From an uncultured Pelagibacteraceae bacterium (GTDB lineage: Bacteria > Pseudomonadota > Alphaproteobacteria > Pelagibacterales > Pelagibacteraceae): DNA of 64,000 bases. The DNA lies in assembly GCA_902557155.1 (NCBI GenBank), contig CACDYR010000003.1:1-64000 (forward strand). Direction: 5' to 3'. Position numbers and translations under genes: made by a program. Each line of letters starts with the position of its first letter. Within the stretch, counting starts at the first letter, position 1. Shown piece by piece: positions 38,301-48,404 of the stretch. The notes below the pieces were generated by a model. It saw only the letters and a program-made list of their open reading frames with translations. It was not told where the DNA came from and searched no databases.

Positions 38301-39493
38301 TAACCTTTCACACTTCCTGCAGTTAGACCACTAACTAGATATTTTTCAAAATAAACAAATATAAATAATACTGGTAATGTTACAACAACTGAGCCTGCCA
38401 TTAAATATTGTCTTGGCGTTTCTGCATCTCCACTTAAATATTGGATAGCCCTTGATAATGTAAATGAATTAGGATTGTCCAAAAACATCAAAGAAAATAA
38501 AAACTCATTCCAAGCAATCATAAAAACATACAGAGCTACAGATGAAATTGCAGGAATGCTCAAGGGAATTATAATTTTTGTTATAATTCCAAACCAACTT
38601 AATTTGTCTAAAATTGCAGCTTCTTCTAATTCTTTTGGTATACTTTTGAAGTATCCTTGTAACATATAAATAGCTACCGGAAGTGTTGTTGCGGTATAGA
38701 CAATCAATAAACCCTCTATTGAATTACGTAAACCTAATTGACTAAATATTGTATACAACGGAATAACAAGAACGATTGCAGGGAACATGTATATTATAAG
38801 AATAGATGTAGACAAAAATGTTTTTCCAAAGAAGTTTAATCTTGCAACTGCATAAGCGGCAGGTATTGCAAAAAGAAGAGTTATAATAACAGTACCTACA
38901 GAAACGATAGTACTAGTCACTATATATTTTCCAAATTTATAAGATTTAAAAATTACAAAATAAGATTTAAATAAATCTTTTATATCTTGTCCAAAATTGA
39001 TACTAAAATCTAAAGGATTCACCAACAAAGCTATTTGTGTTTTGAAACTTGTTATTAACATCATGTAAAATGGAAAAAGTATTACGAAAGAGAAAAATAA
39101 AATTCCAAATAATGTTAAGAAGTCGAACAAAATTACTTGTGTAGAGTGCTCTTCTTTTAAACCTATAAAAGTATATTTGCTAATTTTGTTGGTGAAAAAA
39201 TATAATATTAAAAATACACCCACATTATACCAAATTGGTAATTTTTGTATTAAGAAACCATCGCAAAAAACGAATATGGAAGAAAAAATGATTGATTTAT
39301 AAATTGATTTAATTCTATCACCTACTCCTAAGTGAGCTAATGATATTAAAAAACCAAATATAAAAATTATTTCTATATTAAAACTATTAATGCTTAAACC
39401 TTGCAGTGTTGCTAAAATCTTCCAAATCGAAATTAAAAAAATTAAGAAAAAAGTAGATATCAATGAAAATAATATTGTATTTTTAGTTCTCAT
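38300..39493 (-). CDS. Carbohydrate ABC transporter permease (MalG-type) with extra N-terminal TM region
   Basis: 'FPFYMMLITSFKT', 'LPVAIYMLQGYFKSIPKELEEAAILDKLSWFGIITKIIIPLSIPAI'. Confidence 0.88.
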   Translation of the reverse strand: MRTKNTILFSLISTFFLIFLISIWKILATLQGLSINSFNIEIIFIFGFLISLAHLGVGDRIKSIYKSIIFSSIFVFCDGFLIQKLPIWYNVGVFLILYFFTNKISKYTFIGLKEEHSTQVILFDFLTLFGILFFSFVILFPFYMMLITSFKTQIALLVNPLDFSINFGQDIKDLFKSYFVIFKSYKFGKYIVTSTIVSVGTVIITLLFAIPAAYAVARLNFFGKTFLSTSILIIYMFPAIVLVIPLYTIFSQLGLRNSIEGLLIVYTATTLPVAIYMLQGYFKSIPKELEEAAILDKLSWFGIITKIIIPLSIPAISSVALYVFMIAWNEFLFSLMFLDNPNSFTLSRAIQYLSGDAETPRQYLMAGSVVVTLPVLFIFVYFEKYLVSGLTAGSVKG

Positions 39494-40742
39494 CTACTCT
39501 CTTTCCTAAAAGTTTAAAATAAAAAAACATAAACATTAAAAGTAATACTACGATTACTATTGAAACAGCTGAGCCCATTCCAATATCTGATATTGCAAAA
39601 CCTTGTTGATAAACATTTATTGGTAAAGTTCTAGTTCCTGATGCTCCTCCTGTTAATAAAAACACGTCCTCAAATTTATTAAAATTCCATATAAATCTAA
39701 TCATGAATAAAATCGAAATTACTGCAGTAATTTGAGGAAGTGTAATATTAAAAAATTTTTGAAAAGGACTTGCTCCATCAACATCAGCAGCCTCATATAG
39801 TTCTTTTGGAATAGCTTGAAGTCTGGCAAGAATAAATAAAAAAGCTAAAGGAAAATATCTCCAGATTTCAAACATTATAACTGTTGTAAGTGCTAACCTT
39901 AATTTAAAATCAAAACCTAAAATACTAATTTCAATATATTTTTGTCCAAGAAGGTTTATTGGGGTTTCAATAATTTGATAATTCAATAATAAGCTATTTA
40001 ACGTCCCACTATTGGGGTCTAGTAGAAGTTCCCAAGTGTAAGCTAAAGCTACAACTGGAGCAACATAAGGAAAAAGTAGAACACTCCTCATAAATGTTCT
40101 TCCATAAAATTTTTGATTTACCATTTGAGCAGTTAAAATACCAAATACTATTGAGCCAACTGTTCCAAAAAATGTGTAATAAAACGTTGTTAGTAGTAAA
40201 TCTATAAATTCATTTTCAAATAAAACTTTTTTAAAGTTTTTAAGAGTAAAGTTAGTATTAAGTAATATATTATCAGATTTCCCATCTAATTTTGGTTTAA
40301 TTGATTTAAGATTTTTTTTGTCTATTTTTGATCCATCATTTGTTTCAAATTTTACCTGAAAATTTTCCCTATATTTAGCTGGCCAATTTCCAAATTCACA
40401 TTTTAAGTTATAATTTTCGTAAGAGCATCTTGGATCTAAATTTTCAATTTCAAAATTTTTTGGAAAATTATCTTGAAAAGAAACATCTCTAATTTCTTGA
40501 ATTAATGAACTATTTCTTAACTTATATAATATTTTTATTTTAGTGGGTTCGTCAGAAATAGATTTTATGATTTTTTTTGCTCTTGGTTCTGGAATTCGAA
40601 TATCTTTTAATTCAACTTCTTTAAAACTAATCCATATATTTGCAAAAATTGGAAATAAAATTATTGAAAAAACCAGAAGGACTGCAGGTAATGTTAGTAT
40701 GTATGCAGTTTTTTTTTCTGTATTTGCTAAAGTGTCATTCAT
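39483..40742 (-). CDS. Carbohydrate ABC transporter permease (MalF-type)
   Basis: 'LPAVLLVFSIILFPIFANIWISFKEVEL', 'QAIPKELYEAADVDGASPFQKFFNITLPQITAV'. Confidence 0.9.
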   Translation of the reverse strand: MNDTLANTEKKTAYILTLPAVLLVFSIILFPIFANIWISFKEVELKDIRIPEPRAKKIIKSISDEPTKIKILYKLRNSSLIQEIRDVSFQDNFPKNFEIENLDPRCSYENYNLKCEFGNWPAKYRENFQVKFETNDGSKIDKKNLKSIKPKLDGKSDNILLNTNFTLKNFKKVLFENEFIDLLLTTFYYTFFGTVGSIVFGILTAQMVNQKFYGRTFMRSVLLFPYVAPVVALAYTWELLLDPNSGTLNSLLLNYQIIETPINLLGQKYIEISILGFDFKLRLALTTVIMFEIWRYFPLAFLFILARLQAIPKELYEAADVDGASPFQKFFNITLPQITAVISILFMIRFIWNFNKFEDVFLLTGGASGTRTLPINVYQQGFAISDIGMGSAVSIVIVVLLLMFMFFYFKLLGKRVDEN

Positions 40743-40743
40743 A

Positions 40744-40777
40744 AAAAAAGCGGATAATTTATATTATCCGCTTTTTT
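40744..40777 (-). terminator. Perfect 15-bp stem plus T-run between the sugar binding-protein gene and the permease gene, ending 1 nt from the permease ATG
   Basis: + strand AAAAAAGCGGATAAT-TTAT-ATTATCCGCTTTTTT. Confidence 0.85.
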
Positions 40778-40789
40778 AAAAAATTAAAA

Positions 40790-42121
40790 TTAATTGAATT
40801 TAGCTAATGATTTATTAATCATATCAACAGCTTCATCAACATCAATTTGGTCGTCAATATAAAGTCTAGTAATTCTATTTATAAATTGAGAATTTATGAC
40901 TTTTGATGCTCTTGATAGTTCACCTTCTTTAACACCCCATCTATTTGCAGTATCTAAACCAGCTACAATGTTATTAATAACATCTGGGTCATATAGGTCT
41001 GACAGAGGAGCTTTTCTATCAACTCCAACAGGTAGTTTACTCCAAGCTTTTGTGAAAGCTTCAGGGTCACTTGAATTTCCTCTTCTTACTGGAAATTTAC
41101 CTTCTGGAGCTATCGATAATGTACTTGTGTAACCTTCATCCATTGAATACATGATAAATTTTTTAGCTTCATCTGTATCAGCATCAGCTGTTATACCAAA
41201 ATATCTAACATCTGCCCATGCAGCACCTTTTTTATTACTAGGTCCGCTAAAATTAGTTATGAAACCAGTTTTAGAAGCTAGTTCAGGTGATGTAGGATCA
41301 CTGTTAATTGTTGGTGGAGCAGAGTCTCTTAAACCAGCAAGCTCATCCATAATGAACGGAGACCAAATAATCATTGGAGTTTTACCTGCAAAGTAAAGTG
41401 CTCTAGATTGTTTCCAGTACAATTCACCTGGAGGACTTGCTTTTGCAATTACTTTATAAAACTCTAATGCTTCTTTTAGTTTTTTACCTTGTTTCTTGAT
41501 ACCACCCTTTTTAACAATATTAACCCCATTTGCTAAAAGAACGTGCTCTAAAACTTGACTCATGAAATTTTCATCAGTCTTTGTAGCAGCTACAAACCCA
41601 AACATTCCATTTTGTTTTGATAATTTTTCAACTGCAGCTACGATATTTGCATAGCTTGTTGGTGGTGCTAAATCAGCATTTTCAAAAAGATCTTTTCTGT
41701 AAACAACCATTTGTGTCCATCCATCAACTGGAACGGCTGCAATTTTTGATCCCTTCTTAGCCATATTTAGTGCGCCCGGTGCAAATGTATTTTTACCCAA
41801 TTCTTTAACTACATCATCATTGGCATCTACATCTAAAATTCCTGCTTCAGCCCATGGTAATACATATTGTAAAGTATGATAAATTACGTCTGGTAAATCA
41901 CCTGCAGCAGCAGCAGCTGTAGCTCTTGTACCTAGTTCTTTTTCTTCAACCGGAATTACATCAACCTTGATTCCAGTTTTTGCTTCAAAAGCTTTGGCCA
42001 TTTCCTCTTGCTTAGCCATTCGGGCAGGCTGAACTTCTGTAGTCCAAAACTTTATGTCTGCGTAAACAACATTCGAAATAAAAAACGAAATTACGCAAAA
42101 CATTTTTATTATATTTTTCAT
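40790..42121 (-). CDS. Carbohydrate ABC transporter binding protein
   Basis: Signal peptide; 'QEEMAKAFEAKTGIKVDVIPVEEKELGTRATAAAAAGDLPDVIYHTL' (SBP_bac_1). Confidence 0.9.
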   Translation of the reverse strand: MKNIIKMFCVISFFISNVVYADIKFWTTEVQPARMAKQEEMAKAFEAKTGIKVDVIPVEEKELGTRATAAAAAGDLPDVIYHTLQYVLPWAEAGILDVDANDDVVKELGKNTFAPGALNMAKKGSKIAAVPVDGWTQMVVYRKDLFENADLAPPTSYANIVAAVEKLSKQNGMFGFVAATKTDENFMSQVLEHVLLANGVNIVKKGGIKKQGKKLKEALEFYKVIAKASPPGELYWKQSRALYFAGKTPMIIWSPFIMDELAGLRDSAPPTINSDPTSPELASKTGFITNFSGPSNKKGAAWADVRYFGITADADTDEAKKFIMYSMDEGYTSTLSIAPEGKFPVRRGNSSDPEAFTKAWSKLPVGVDRKAPLSDLYDPDVINNIVAGLDTANRWGVKEGELSRASKVINSQFINRITRLYIDDQIDVDEAVDMINKSLAKFN

Positions 42122-42183
42122 TTCTCCTCCTATTAATACTCAAACTATATTAAAATGATTCTATTTAGCAAACACACGAGGGA

Positions 42184-42200
42184 CACATATCAGATATGTG
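42184..42200. promoter_or_regulatory. 17-bp dyad, candidate operator upstream of the sugar binding-protein gene
   Basis: CACATATC-A-GATATGTG in the 142-bp gap between the ATPase and binding-protein genes. Confidence 0.4.
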
Positions 42201-42263
42201 ATTGATACATGCAGATTATTCAAAAAACGGGGGAATATTGAATTTTGTCAATTATAGGTTGTG

Positions 42264-43319
42264 TTATGATTTTACTCTTTTTCCGTTTTCATCAAAAATA
42301 AAAATGTCATTTAGATCAAAACCTATAGAATTTCCTATTTCAACATTGCTTGGGATTTTTGCACTTAATTGATGTTCATCTTTTTTCATATATACAATTT
42401 TTTCATTACCAAGGTTTTCAATTAATTCTATTTCAGGATTAAAAGTAAATTTTGTATTCTGATTTGCCTTTAAGTGTTCGGGCCTAATACCCACAAAATG
42501 TTTTGATTTTTTTAATTTTAAATTATTAAATTGAATATCATTGCCTAACAATTTAATTGTATTTTCTGACACAATATCTTCCTCTTTCACGTCTAAAATA
42601 TTCATTTTTGGTGTTCCAATAAACTGAGCAACAAAAGTATTTGCAGGATCATTATATATTTCTTCAGGAGTACCAACTTGTTCAATATTTCCTTGATTTA
42701 AAATAACTATTCGATCTGCTAATGTCATAGCTTCTACTTGGTCATGAGTTACGTAAATCATATTTGTTTTGATTTGATTATGTAATTTAGATATTTCAAC
42801 TCTCATTTCTGCTCTTAAAGCTGCATCTAAGTTTGATAAAGGTTCGTCAAATAAAAATATTTTTGGATTTCTTGTAATGGCTCTTCCTATCGCCACTCTT
42901 TGTCTTTGACCTCCGGATAATTGTTTTGGTTTTCTCTCTAATAGTTCTTCAATTTTTAGAATTTTTGCAGCCTGCATTACTTTTGTATTGATTTCTTCCT
43001 TTGGTCTTTTTTCAATTTTTAAACCAAAAGACATATTTTCATAAACGTTCATGTGGGGATAAAGAGCGTAAGATTGAAAAACCATTGCAGTTTGACGTTT
43101 TGAAGGATGAAGTTCGTTAATTTTTTGATCATTAATAAAAATTTCACCTTCATCTATTTTTTCTAATCCTGCAATCATTCTTAGAAGAGTTGATTTTCCA
43201 CATCCTGATGGCCCTACCAAAACAAGAAATTCATCCTCTTTACCTAAAAGATTAAAATTTTTAATTATCTTATTAGCACCAAATGATTTATGAACACCAG
43301 TAAATTTTATGTTTGCCAT
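42264..43319 (-). CDS. MalK/UgpC-type sugar ABC transporter ATPase
   Basis: 'LVGPSGCGKSTLLRMIAGLE', 'LSGGQRQRVAIGRAI', 'FLFDEPLSNLDAALR', C-terminal TOBE 'VGIRPEHLK'. Confidence 0.93.
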   Translation of the reverse strand: MANIKFTGVHKSFGANKIIKNFNLLGKEDEFLVLVGPSGCGKSTLLRMIAGLEKIDEGEIFINDQKINELHPSKRQTAMVFQSYALYPHMNVYENMSFGLKIEKRPKEEINTKVMQAAKILKIEELLERKPKQLSGGQRQRVAIGRAITRNPKIFLFDEPLSNLDAALRAEMRVEISKLHNQIKTNMIYVTHDQVEAMTLADRIVILNQGNIEQVGTPEEIYNDPANTFVAQFIGTPKMNILDVKEEDIVSENTIKLLGNDIQFNNLKLKKSKHFVGIRPEHLKANQNTKFTFNPEIELIENLGNEKIVYMKKDEHQLSAKIPSNVEIGNSIGFDLNDIFIFDENGKRVKS

Positions 43320-43344
43320 TTAATTCCTTATCTTTTTAAGAATA

Positions 43345-44097
43345 TTAATCTAAAAAATTTTTTATTAAAATATTAAAATTATCCGGTTGTTCTAAATGAA
43401 CATTATGACAACATCCTTTAAAGATTTCTAAACGGCTATTTTTAATATTTTTACTCAATGTATCAACTTGATCAAAATTATAAGAAATATCTTTATCTCC
43501 CCAAATAATTAAAGTTTCGTTTTTGATATTTTTTAAATTATCAATTCCTTTCCAATTTTTCATAGCAAGCAAAGCATTATCAGCTGTTTCTAATGAAACA
43601 TTTTTAACAGCATTTTCACATAAAAAATAATTCTTATCTTTGTTCCCTTTTACAAACCATTTTGGAGGAACTCTTGAAAATGAAATTTTTGTTCCATCTT
43701 TTTTTAATTTTTCTCTTGTTTCATCCATCGTTTCAAATCTTCCTGGGATATCTCCTATAGATCCTGTAGCAAAACAAATTAATTTATTAACTCGATCACC
43801 AACGATTTTTGTTATTTCTTGAACAACCATTCCTCCCATGGAATGACCAATCAAATTAAATTTATCAATTTTCTTTTGATTTAGAATTTCTATTATTTTA
43901 TTCGCCATATCATTAATAGAGTTTAAAGATTGTGTTTTATAACTTTCACCAAATCCAGGTAAAGCAGGTGCAATGACTCTGTAATATTTTGAGAAATAAT
44001 TTTTTTGAAAACACCACATTTCAGATGAACCAAGATATCCATGCACAAAAACAAATGGAAAACCTTTTCCTAAATCATCTACATAAATACCACTCAT
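43345..44097 (-). CDS. Alpha/beta hydrolase
   Basis: 'VFVHGYLGSSEMW', nucleophile elbow 'LIGHSMGGMVVQ', 'GCCHNVHLEQPDNFN'. Confidence 0.88.
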   Translation of the reverse strand: MSGIYVDDLGKGFPFVFVHGYLGSSEMWCFQKNYFSKYYRVIAPALPGFGESYKTQSLNSINDMANKIIEILNQKKIDKFNLIGHSMGGMVVQEITKIVGDRVNKLICFATGSIGDIPGRFETMDETREKLKKDGTKISFSRVPPKWFVKGNKDKNYFLCENAVKNVSLETADNALLAMKNWKGIDNLKNIKNETLIIWGDKDISYNFDQVDTLSKNIKNSRLEIFKGCCHNVHLEQPDNFNILIKNFLD

Positions 44098-44699
44098 AAT
44101 GTCTCCTTAACTATATATAAAACTAAAATACTCATAAAAGTTATAATAAATATATTAATAACTCTCCAAATTTTCCTACTTTTAGCATATTTAGATAAAT
44201 AATTTGATAGGTAACCTAAAGCAAAAAAAAATAGAAATGAAGCTATAGATGCGCCAATCCCAAAAGCTACTTTTTGATTTAATAAATAATTTTTAGAAAA
44301 ATTCCCGAGAAAAAAAACTGTATCTGAATAAACATGTGGATTTAGGTATGTAAATCCAAGAGTTTTTATAAATATATTTGTTTTTGAAATATTTGTTAGA
44401 TCATTACTAAAATTTATTTCTGAATAATGAGTTTTTAGTTTTGTGTAAATAAAGTGCAATAAAAACAATATAAGAAGTATATTTAAGATTAATTCAACTG
44501 TTTGATTAAAGAGTTGATTAAAATAATGAAAAAGAAAGATACCTAAAAATATTAATATTAAATCAGATAGTGAACATATTAAACAAACTAGAAATACGTG
44601 TTGTTTTTTTAAACCTTGTTCAATAACGAAAATGTTTTGAGCACCAATTGCTAAAATTAAACTTAATCCTGCAAAAAAACCTAATAAAACATATTCCAT
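44094..44699 (-). CDS. LysE/ArgO-family amino-acid exporter
   Basis: 'GLSLILAIGAQNIFVIEQGLKKQHVFLVCLICSLSDLILIFLG', 'TYLNPHVYSDTV'. Confidence 0.87.
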   Translation of the reverse strand: MEYVLLGFFAGLSLILAIGAQNIFVIEQGLKKQHVFLVCLICSLSDLILIFLGIFLFHYFNQLFNQTVELILNILLILFLLHFIYTKLKTHYSEINFSNDLTNISKTNIFIKTLGFTYLNPHVYSDTVFFLGNFSKNYLLNQKVAFGIGASIASFLFFFALGYLSNYLSKYAKSRKIWRVINIFIITFMSILVLYIVKETL

Positions 44700-44708
44700 T
44701 AGGAATAG

Positions 44709-46220
44709 TTAAACTCTTTTCTTACCTTGAACAACCCTATCAAGAATCAATGCAACGAATAAAATTGCAACACCTGCTAAAATACCTTGTCCAACATTAG
44801 CATATTGAAGAGCTTCTAGAACATCTTGTCCTAATCCTTTTGCACCTATTAGAGATGCAACTACCACCATTGCTAAACTTAACATTACAGTTTGGTTTAC
44901 ACCTGCTAAGATAGATGGCGTTGCTAATGGCAAATCTACTTTTTTTAATAAATACCATTTAGATGCTCCATAAGCGATTGCAGCTTCTCTAATTGTTTCA
45001 GGTACGCCTCTTAATCCAAGAACTGTTAATCTAACTACAGGGGTTCCTCCAAAAATCATTGTAATTATAACCGCAGCGACCTTCCCCGTTCCAAAGAATG
45101 CAATTACTGGGATCATAAAGACAAAGGCTGGCATTGTTTGCATAAAATCCATTATTGGTCTTATCATTGAATAAAATCTTTGACGTCTTGCGCAAAAAAT
45201 TCCAAGCGGAATTCCAATAACAATACTTAATACAGCAGCTGTTCCCAAAAGAGCTAAGGTAGTCATGGCTTTTACCCAAAAACCTAAAAATCCCATGTAA
45301 CATAAAAATCCTGCCGAATAAATTGCAGCTCTTGGGCCTGCAGCCAGTCCTGTTAAAGTTACTATGGTGGTAATGATTACTATCCATGGAGTTTTAACAA
45401 ATAGCAATTCTAAAAAATCCAATACTGATCTAATACCAATAGTGATTGCTGTAAATAAAGCATCTCCTTTTAAAACAGCATAGTCAAAAATAGTTTCTAC
45501 CCATTTTATTGAAGTAAGTCTTATGTCTGGATGAGTTGGAAAGTCATCCATTATAGTAATAACACCTGGAAAACTATAATGCACAACTGAGAAAAACATA
45601 ATCACTGCAGCAAAAATTGTGCTGGAGATAAAGTTCTTAGTTTGCATTCCTGGTCTTATTGTTTTGTCAGATAACCATTCTGAATATCTTTTTTCTAATA
45701 CAGAATTAGCAAGAATCCCTTGAACTATTTTAATCGAAATTAATAAAACAATACCAAAAATTGTGATCCAAATTGCAGATGCTTCAATTCTTGCAACTTC
45801 ATCAATGTATCCCTGCATTGCATCTTCTAAGGATTTAATATTACGTTTATAAACATCAACTTTATCTGGATTATTAGTAATAGCTGCTTCTAACTGTTTG
45901 TTTCTAAATGCAATTGTAGATTCAACTTGTTTTATTTTTTCAACTGCATCTTTAGTAATATTCCCAAATAAACCTCTTATAATTTGAACAACTGAAAATG
46001 TTTCAATTATTAAAAAAGCTAGAGCCCAATTCCATATATTTCTCATTCCAAACCAAATTGGACCTAGAATTCCTGCATATAAATTAAATGAAAAAGAAAA
46101 TGAAGGTTTGCTTCCAATTTTTTGAAACTCCTTAATGTAATATTCTGGATTTGATTTAACAAAGTCAGCTATTAACTCAGATCTAGTAGGGTTATTAATT
46201 TGTTTATTCTCCATCACCAC
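44709..46220 (-). CDS. proW: Glycine betaine/proline ABC permease with extended N-terminus
   Basis: 'GIPLGIFCARRQRFYSMIRPIMDFMQTMPAFVFMIPVIAFFGTGKVAAVI', 'EAAIAYGASKWYLLKKVDLPLATPSILAGVNQTVMLSLAMVVVASLIGAKGLG'. Confidence 0.92.
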   Translation of the reverse strand: MVMENKQINNPTRSELIADFVKSNPEYYIKEFQKIGSKPSFSFSFNLYAGILGPIWFGMRNIWNWALAFLIIETFSVVQIIRGLFGNITKDAVEKIKQVESTIAFRNKQLEAAITNNPDKVDVYKRNIKSLEDAMQGYIDEVARIEASAIWITIFGIVLLISIKIVQGILANSVLEKRYSEWLSDKTIRPGMQTKNFISSTIFAAVIMFFSVVHYSFPGVITIMDDFPTHPDIRLTSIKWVETIFDYAVLKGDALFTAITIGIRSVLDFLELLFVKTPWIVIITTIVTLTGLAAGPRAAIYSAGFLCYMGFLGFWVKAMTTLALLGTAAVLSIVIGIPLGIFCARRQRFYSMIRPIMDFMQTMPAFVFMIPVIAFFGTGKVAAVIITMIFGGTPVVRLTVLGLRGVPETIREAAIAYGASKWYLLKKVDLPLATPSILAGVNQTVMLSLAMVVVASLIGAKGLGQDVLEALQYANVGQGILAGVAILFVALILDRVVQGKKRV

Positions 46221-47265
46221 CCTCTATGACTGCTTTTAAAAGATCTGATTGTGTAATAACTCCAATGTTTTTTTGCTCATAATTTTTAACAACTAATGGC
46301 TTATCTTTCGATTTTGAAACTTCAATTAATTTACTTAGCAATTCATGCTCATCTACACTTTGTAAATTTTCTTCCAACTTACCATTTAAATTTTCATAAC
46401 TTTCAACTGTTTGCATGATTGTTTTTGCCTGAACAACTTTAAGTCTAGAAATTCCTTTAACAAAATCTGCAACATATTCATCAGCTGGATTAACTACAAT
46501 TTGTTCTGGAGTTCCAATTTGAATAACTTTTCCATCTCTCATAATAGCAATTCTATGTCCTACTCTTACAGCCTCATCTAAATCATGAGTTATAAAAACT
46601 GTTGTCTTTTTCATCTGTTTTGAAAGTTTGATAAATTCTGATTGAAGCTGTCTTCTAATTAGTGGGTCTAATGCACTAAAAGGTTCATCCATTAAAAGAA
46701 ATTCTGGATCTGCAGCTAATGCTCTTGCAAGTCCTACTCTTTGTTGCATTCCTCCAGATAATTCATGAGCAAATTTATTACCCCAACCTTGTAATTCAAC
46801 TATTTCTAAAATTTTATTTGCTGCATCTAAACGATCATTTTTACTTACTCCTCTTATTTCAAGAGGCATTGCAATATTATCTACTACTGATCTATGAGGC
46901 ATAAGCGCAAAGTTTTGAAAAACCATGCCTATCTTTTTATTTCTTAGTTCTTGTAAATTATCACGATCAAACTGCATTACATCTTGACCGTTTATCAAAA
47001 TCTTTCCCGATGTAGGTTCTAAAAGTCTGTTTATATGTCTAACTAATGTAGATTTTCCACTACCAGATAAACCCATCACACAAAATATTTCTCCTTGATT
47101 AACATCAAATGAAACATCTGATACACCAATAACTGAATTATACTCTTCTAAAGCTTCTGTTTTTGAAATTCCTTTATTTTGAATTGCATCCAATGCTTCG
47201 GGAGAAGTATTACCAAATACTTTCCAAACATTTTCAATTTTTATAGCTGAACTCGATGAATCCAT
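46204..47265 (-). CDS. proV: Glycine betaine/proline ABC ATPase with CBS-type C-terminus
   Basis: 'VMGLSGSGKSTLVRHINRLLEPTSG', 'LSGGMQQRVGLARAL', 'LLMDEPFSALDPLIR'. Confidence 0.93.
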   Translation of the reverse strand: MDSSSSAIKIENVWKVFGNTSPEALDAIQNKGISKTEALEEYNSVIGVSDVSFDVNQGEIFCVMGLSGSGKSTLVRHINRLLEPTSGKILINGQDVMQFDRDNLQELRNKKIGMVFQNFALMPHRSVVDNIAMPLEIRGVSKNDRLDAANKILEIVELQGWGNKFAHELSGGMQQRVGLARALAADPEFLLMDEPFSALDPLIRRQLQSEFIKLSKQMKKTTVFITHDLDEAVRVGHRIAIMRDGKVIQIGTPEQIVVNPADEYVADFVKGISRLKVVQAKTIMQTVESYENLNGKLEENLQSVDEHELLSKLIEVSKSKDKPLVVKNYEQKNIGVITQSDLLKAVIEGGDGE

Positions 47266-47288
47266 TTTTATCTTTTATTATAGGAAAA

Positions 47289-47319
47289 TATACCCGGCAA
47301 TCTTAAATTGCCGAGTATA
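47289..47319 (-). terminator. 13-bp stem-loop between proX and proV, short T-run on the transcribed strand
   Basis: Minus strand TATACTCGGCAAT-TTAAG-ATTGCCGGGTATA followed by TTTT. Confidence 0.78.
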
Positions 47320-47333
47320 AATTTTGATTTAGA

Positions 47334-48296
47334 TTATAGTCCTAACCAACCGTCTACAGTTGATTTATTTGCTTCCATCCAAGCTCTTGCAACATCAGCT
47401 GGATCTTTTTTCTCAACTGAAACTGAATAAGCCATTGCAGAAACATCATCAGCTGTTAATTGAAAATTCTTAAAGAATTCTACAATTGCTGGTGATTGAC
47501 TCTCTAAAGATGTAGCCCAACCGATTTGGATTTGCTTAAGTGCATCTTTTGATGCAACATAAGATTTCTTGTACCAGTCAGCATCTGCTTTAGGTTGAAT
47601 CATTTTATATTTTGCAGGATCATATTTTGGTTCTGTTAACATCACTACGTCAGCCATTCCCCAAATTGCATGAGGTTTGTAACAATAGAATGCATAACCT
47701 TCCCCTTTTTTGATTGAGTCTAGTACTCTAGCGTTTTTAACTGCTTCAGCAGCTCTAACAGCTTCGATACCAGCATCATATAAACCATAGTCTCTTAATT
47801 TAACTTGGTTCACATTTGCAGAAGCCCAACCATCAGCGCCAATCCAGAACTCACCTTTTCCATTGCCATCACTATCCATAGCTTTAACAACTTCAGGTCT
47901 TGCTAAGTCTTCAATTGCTGTAATGTTCATTTTTTTAGCAAACTGTTGTGAAACACAATAACCTTGGTTTCCTTCGTAAGGTTTGCTACTTAATTTTAAA
48001 GTTCCTTTTGGAACTAAATCATTTGTATAAGCTTCTTGGTTTGGTAACCAAATGTCAGGATGTACATCAATTTCACCTTTTCCTCTATCAATCGCTGCAT
48101 AAATTGCAGTATTGTTTCCTGGAACAAGCTCAGCTTCTCCACCCATTTTGTCTGTAACAACTGCAGCTAATAAGTTTGCAATAGCTGTAGCACCTGTCCA
48201 TCCTGGATCTCCAATTTTAACTTTTTCTGCTTGTGCAGAAAAGATTGATAAAATTGAGATTAATCCAGCTACAAGTGTAGTTTTAATTATTCGCAT
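47334..48296 (-). CDS. proX: Glycine betaine/proline ABC binding protein
   Basis: Signal peptide; 'KVKIGDPGWTGATAIANLLAAVVTDKMGGEAELVPGNNTAIYAAIDRGKGEIDVHPDIWLPNQ'. Confidence 0.9.
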   Translation of the reverse strand: MRIIKTTLVAGLISILSIFSAQAEKVKIGDPGWTGATAIANLLAAVVTDKMGGEAELVPGNNTAIYAAIDRGKGEIDVHPDIWLPNQEAYTNDLVPKGTLKLSSKPYEGNQGYCVSQQFAKKMNITAIEDLARPEVVKAMDSDGNGKGEFWIGADGWASANVNQVKLRDYGLYDAGIEAVRAAEAVKNARVLDSIKKGEGYAFYCYKPHAIWGMADVVMLTEPKYDPAKYKMIQPKADADWYKKSYVASKDALKQIQIGWATSLESQSPAIVEFFKNFQLTADDVSAMAYSVSVEKKDPADVARAWMEANKSTVDGWLGL

Positions 48297-48404
48297 ATTA
48301 TCTCCTTTTAAATTTAAAAATTAAGCTTAACGCGAATTGAGATAATGAGTCAAAGAAAATTGAGGTCTATATATTGTGGTATATATTAGAATTATTATAA
48401 AGAA

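Noticed and set aside
45031-45387. 118-aa ORF overlapping proW
   Set aside because: Alternative frame of the well-supported proW; low-complexity, no family resemblance.
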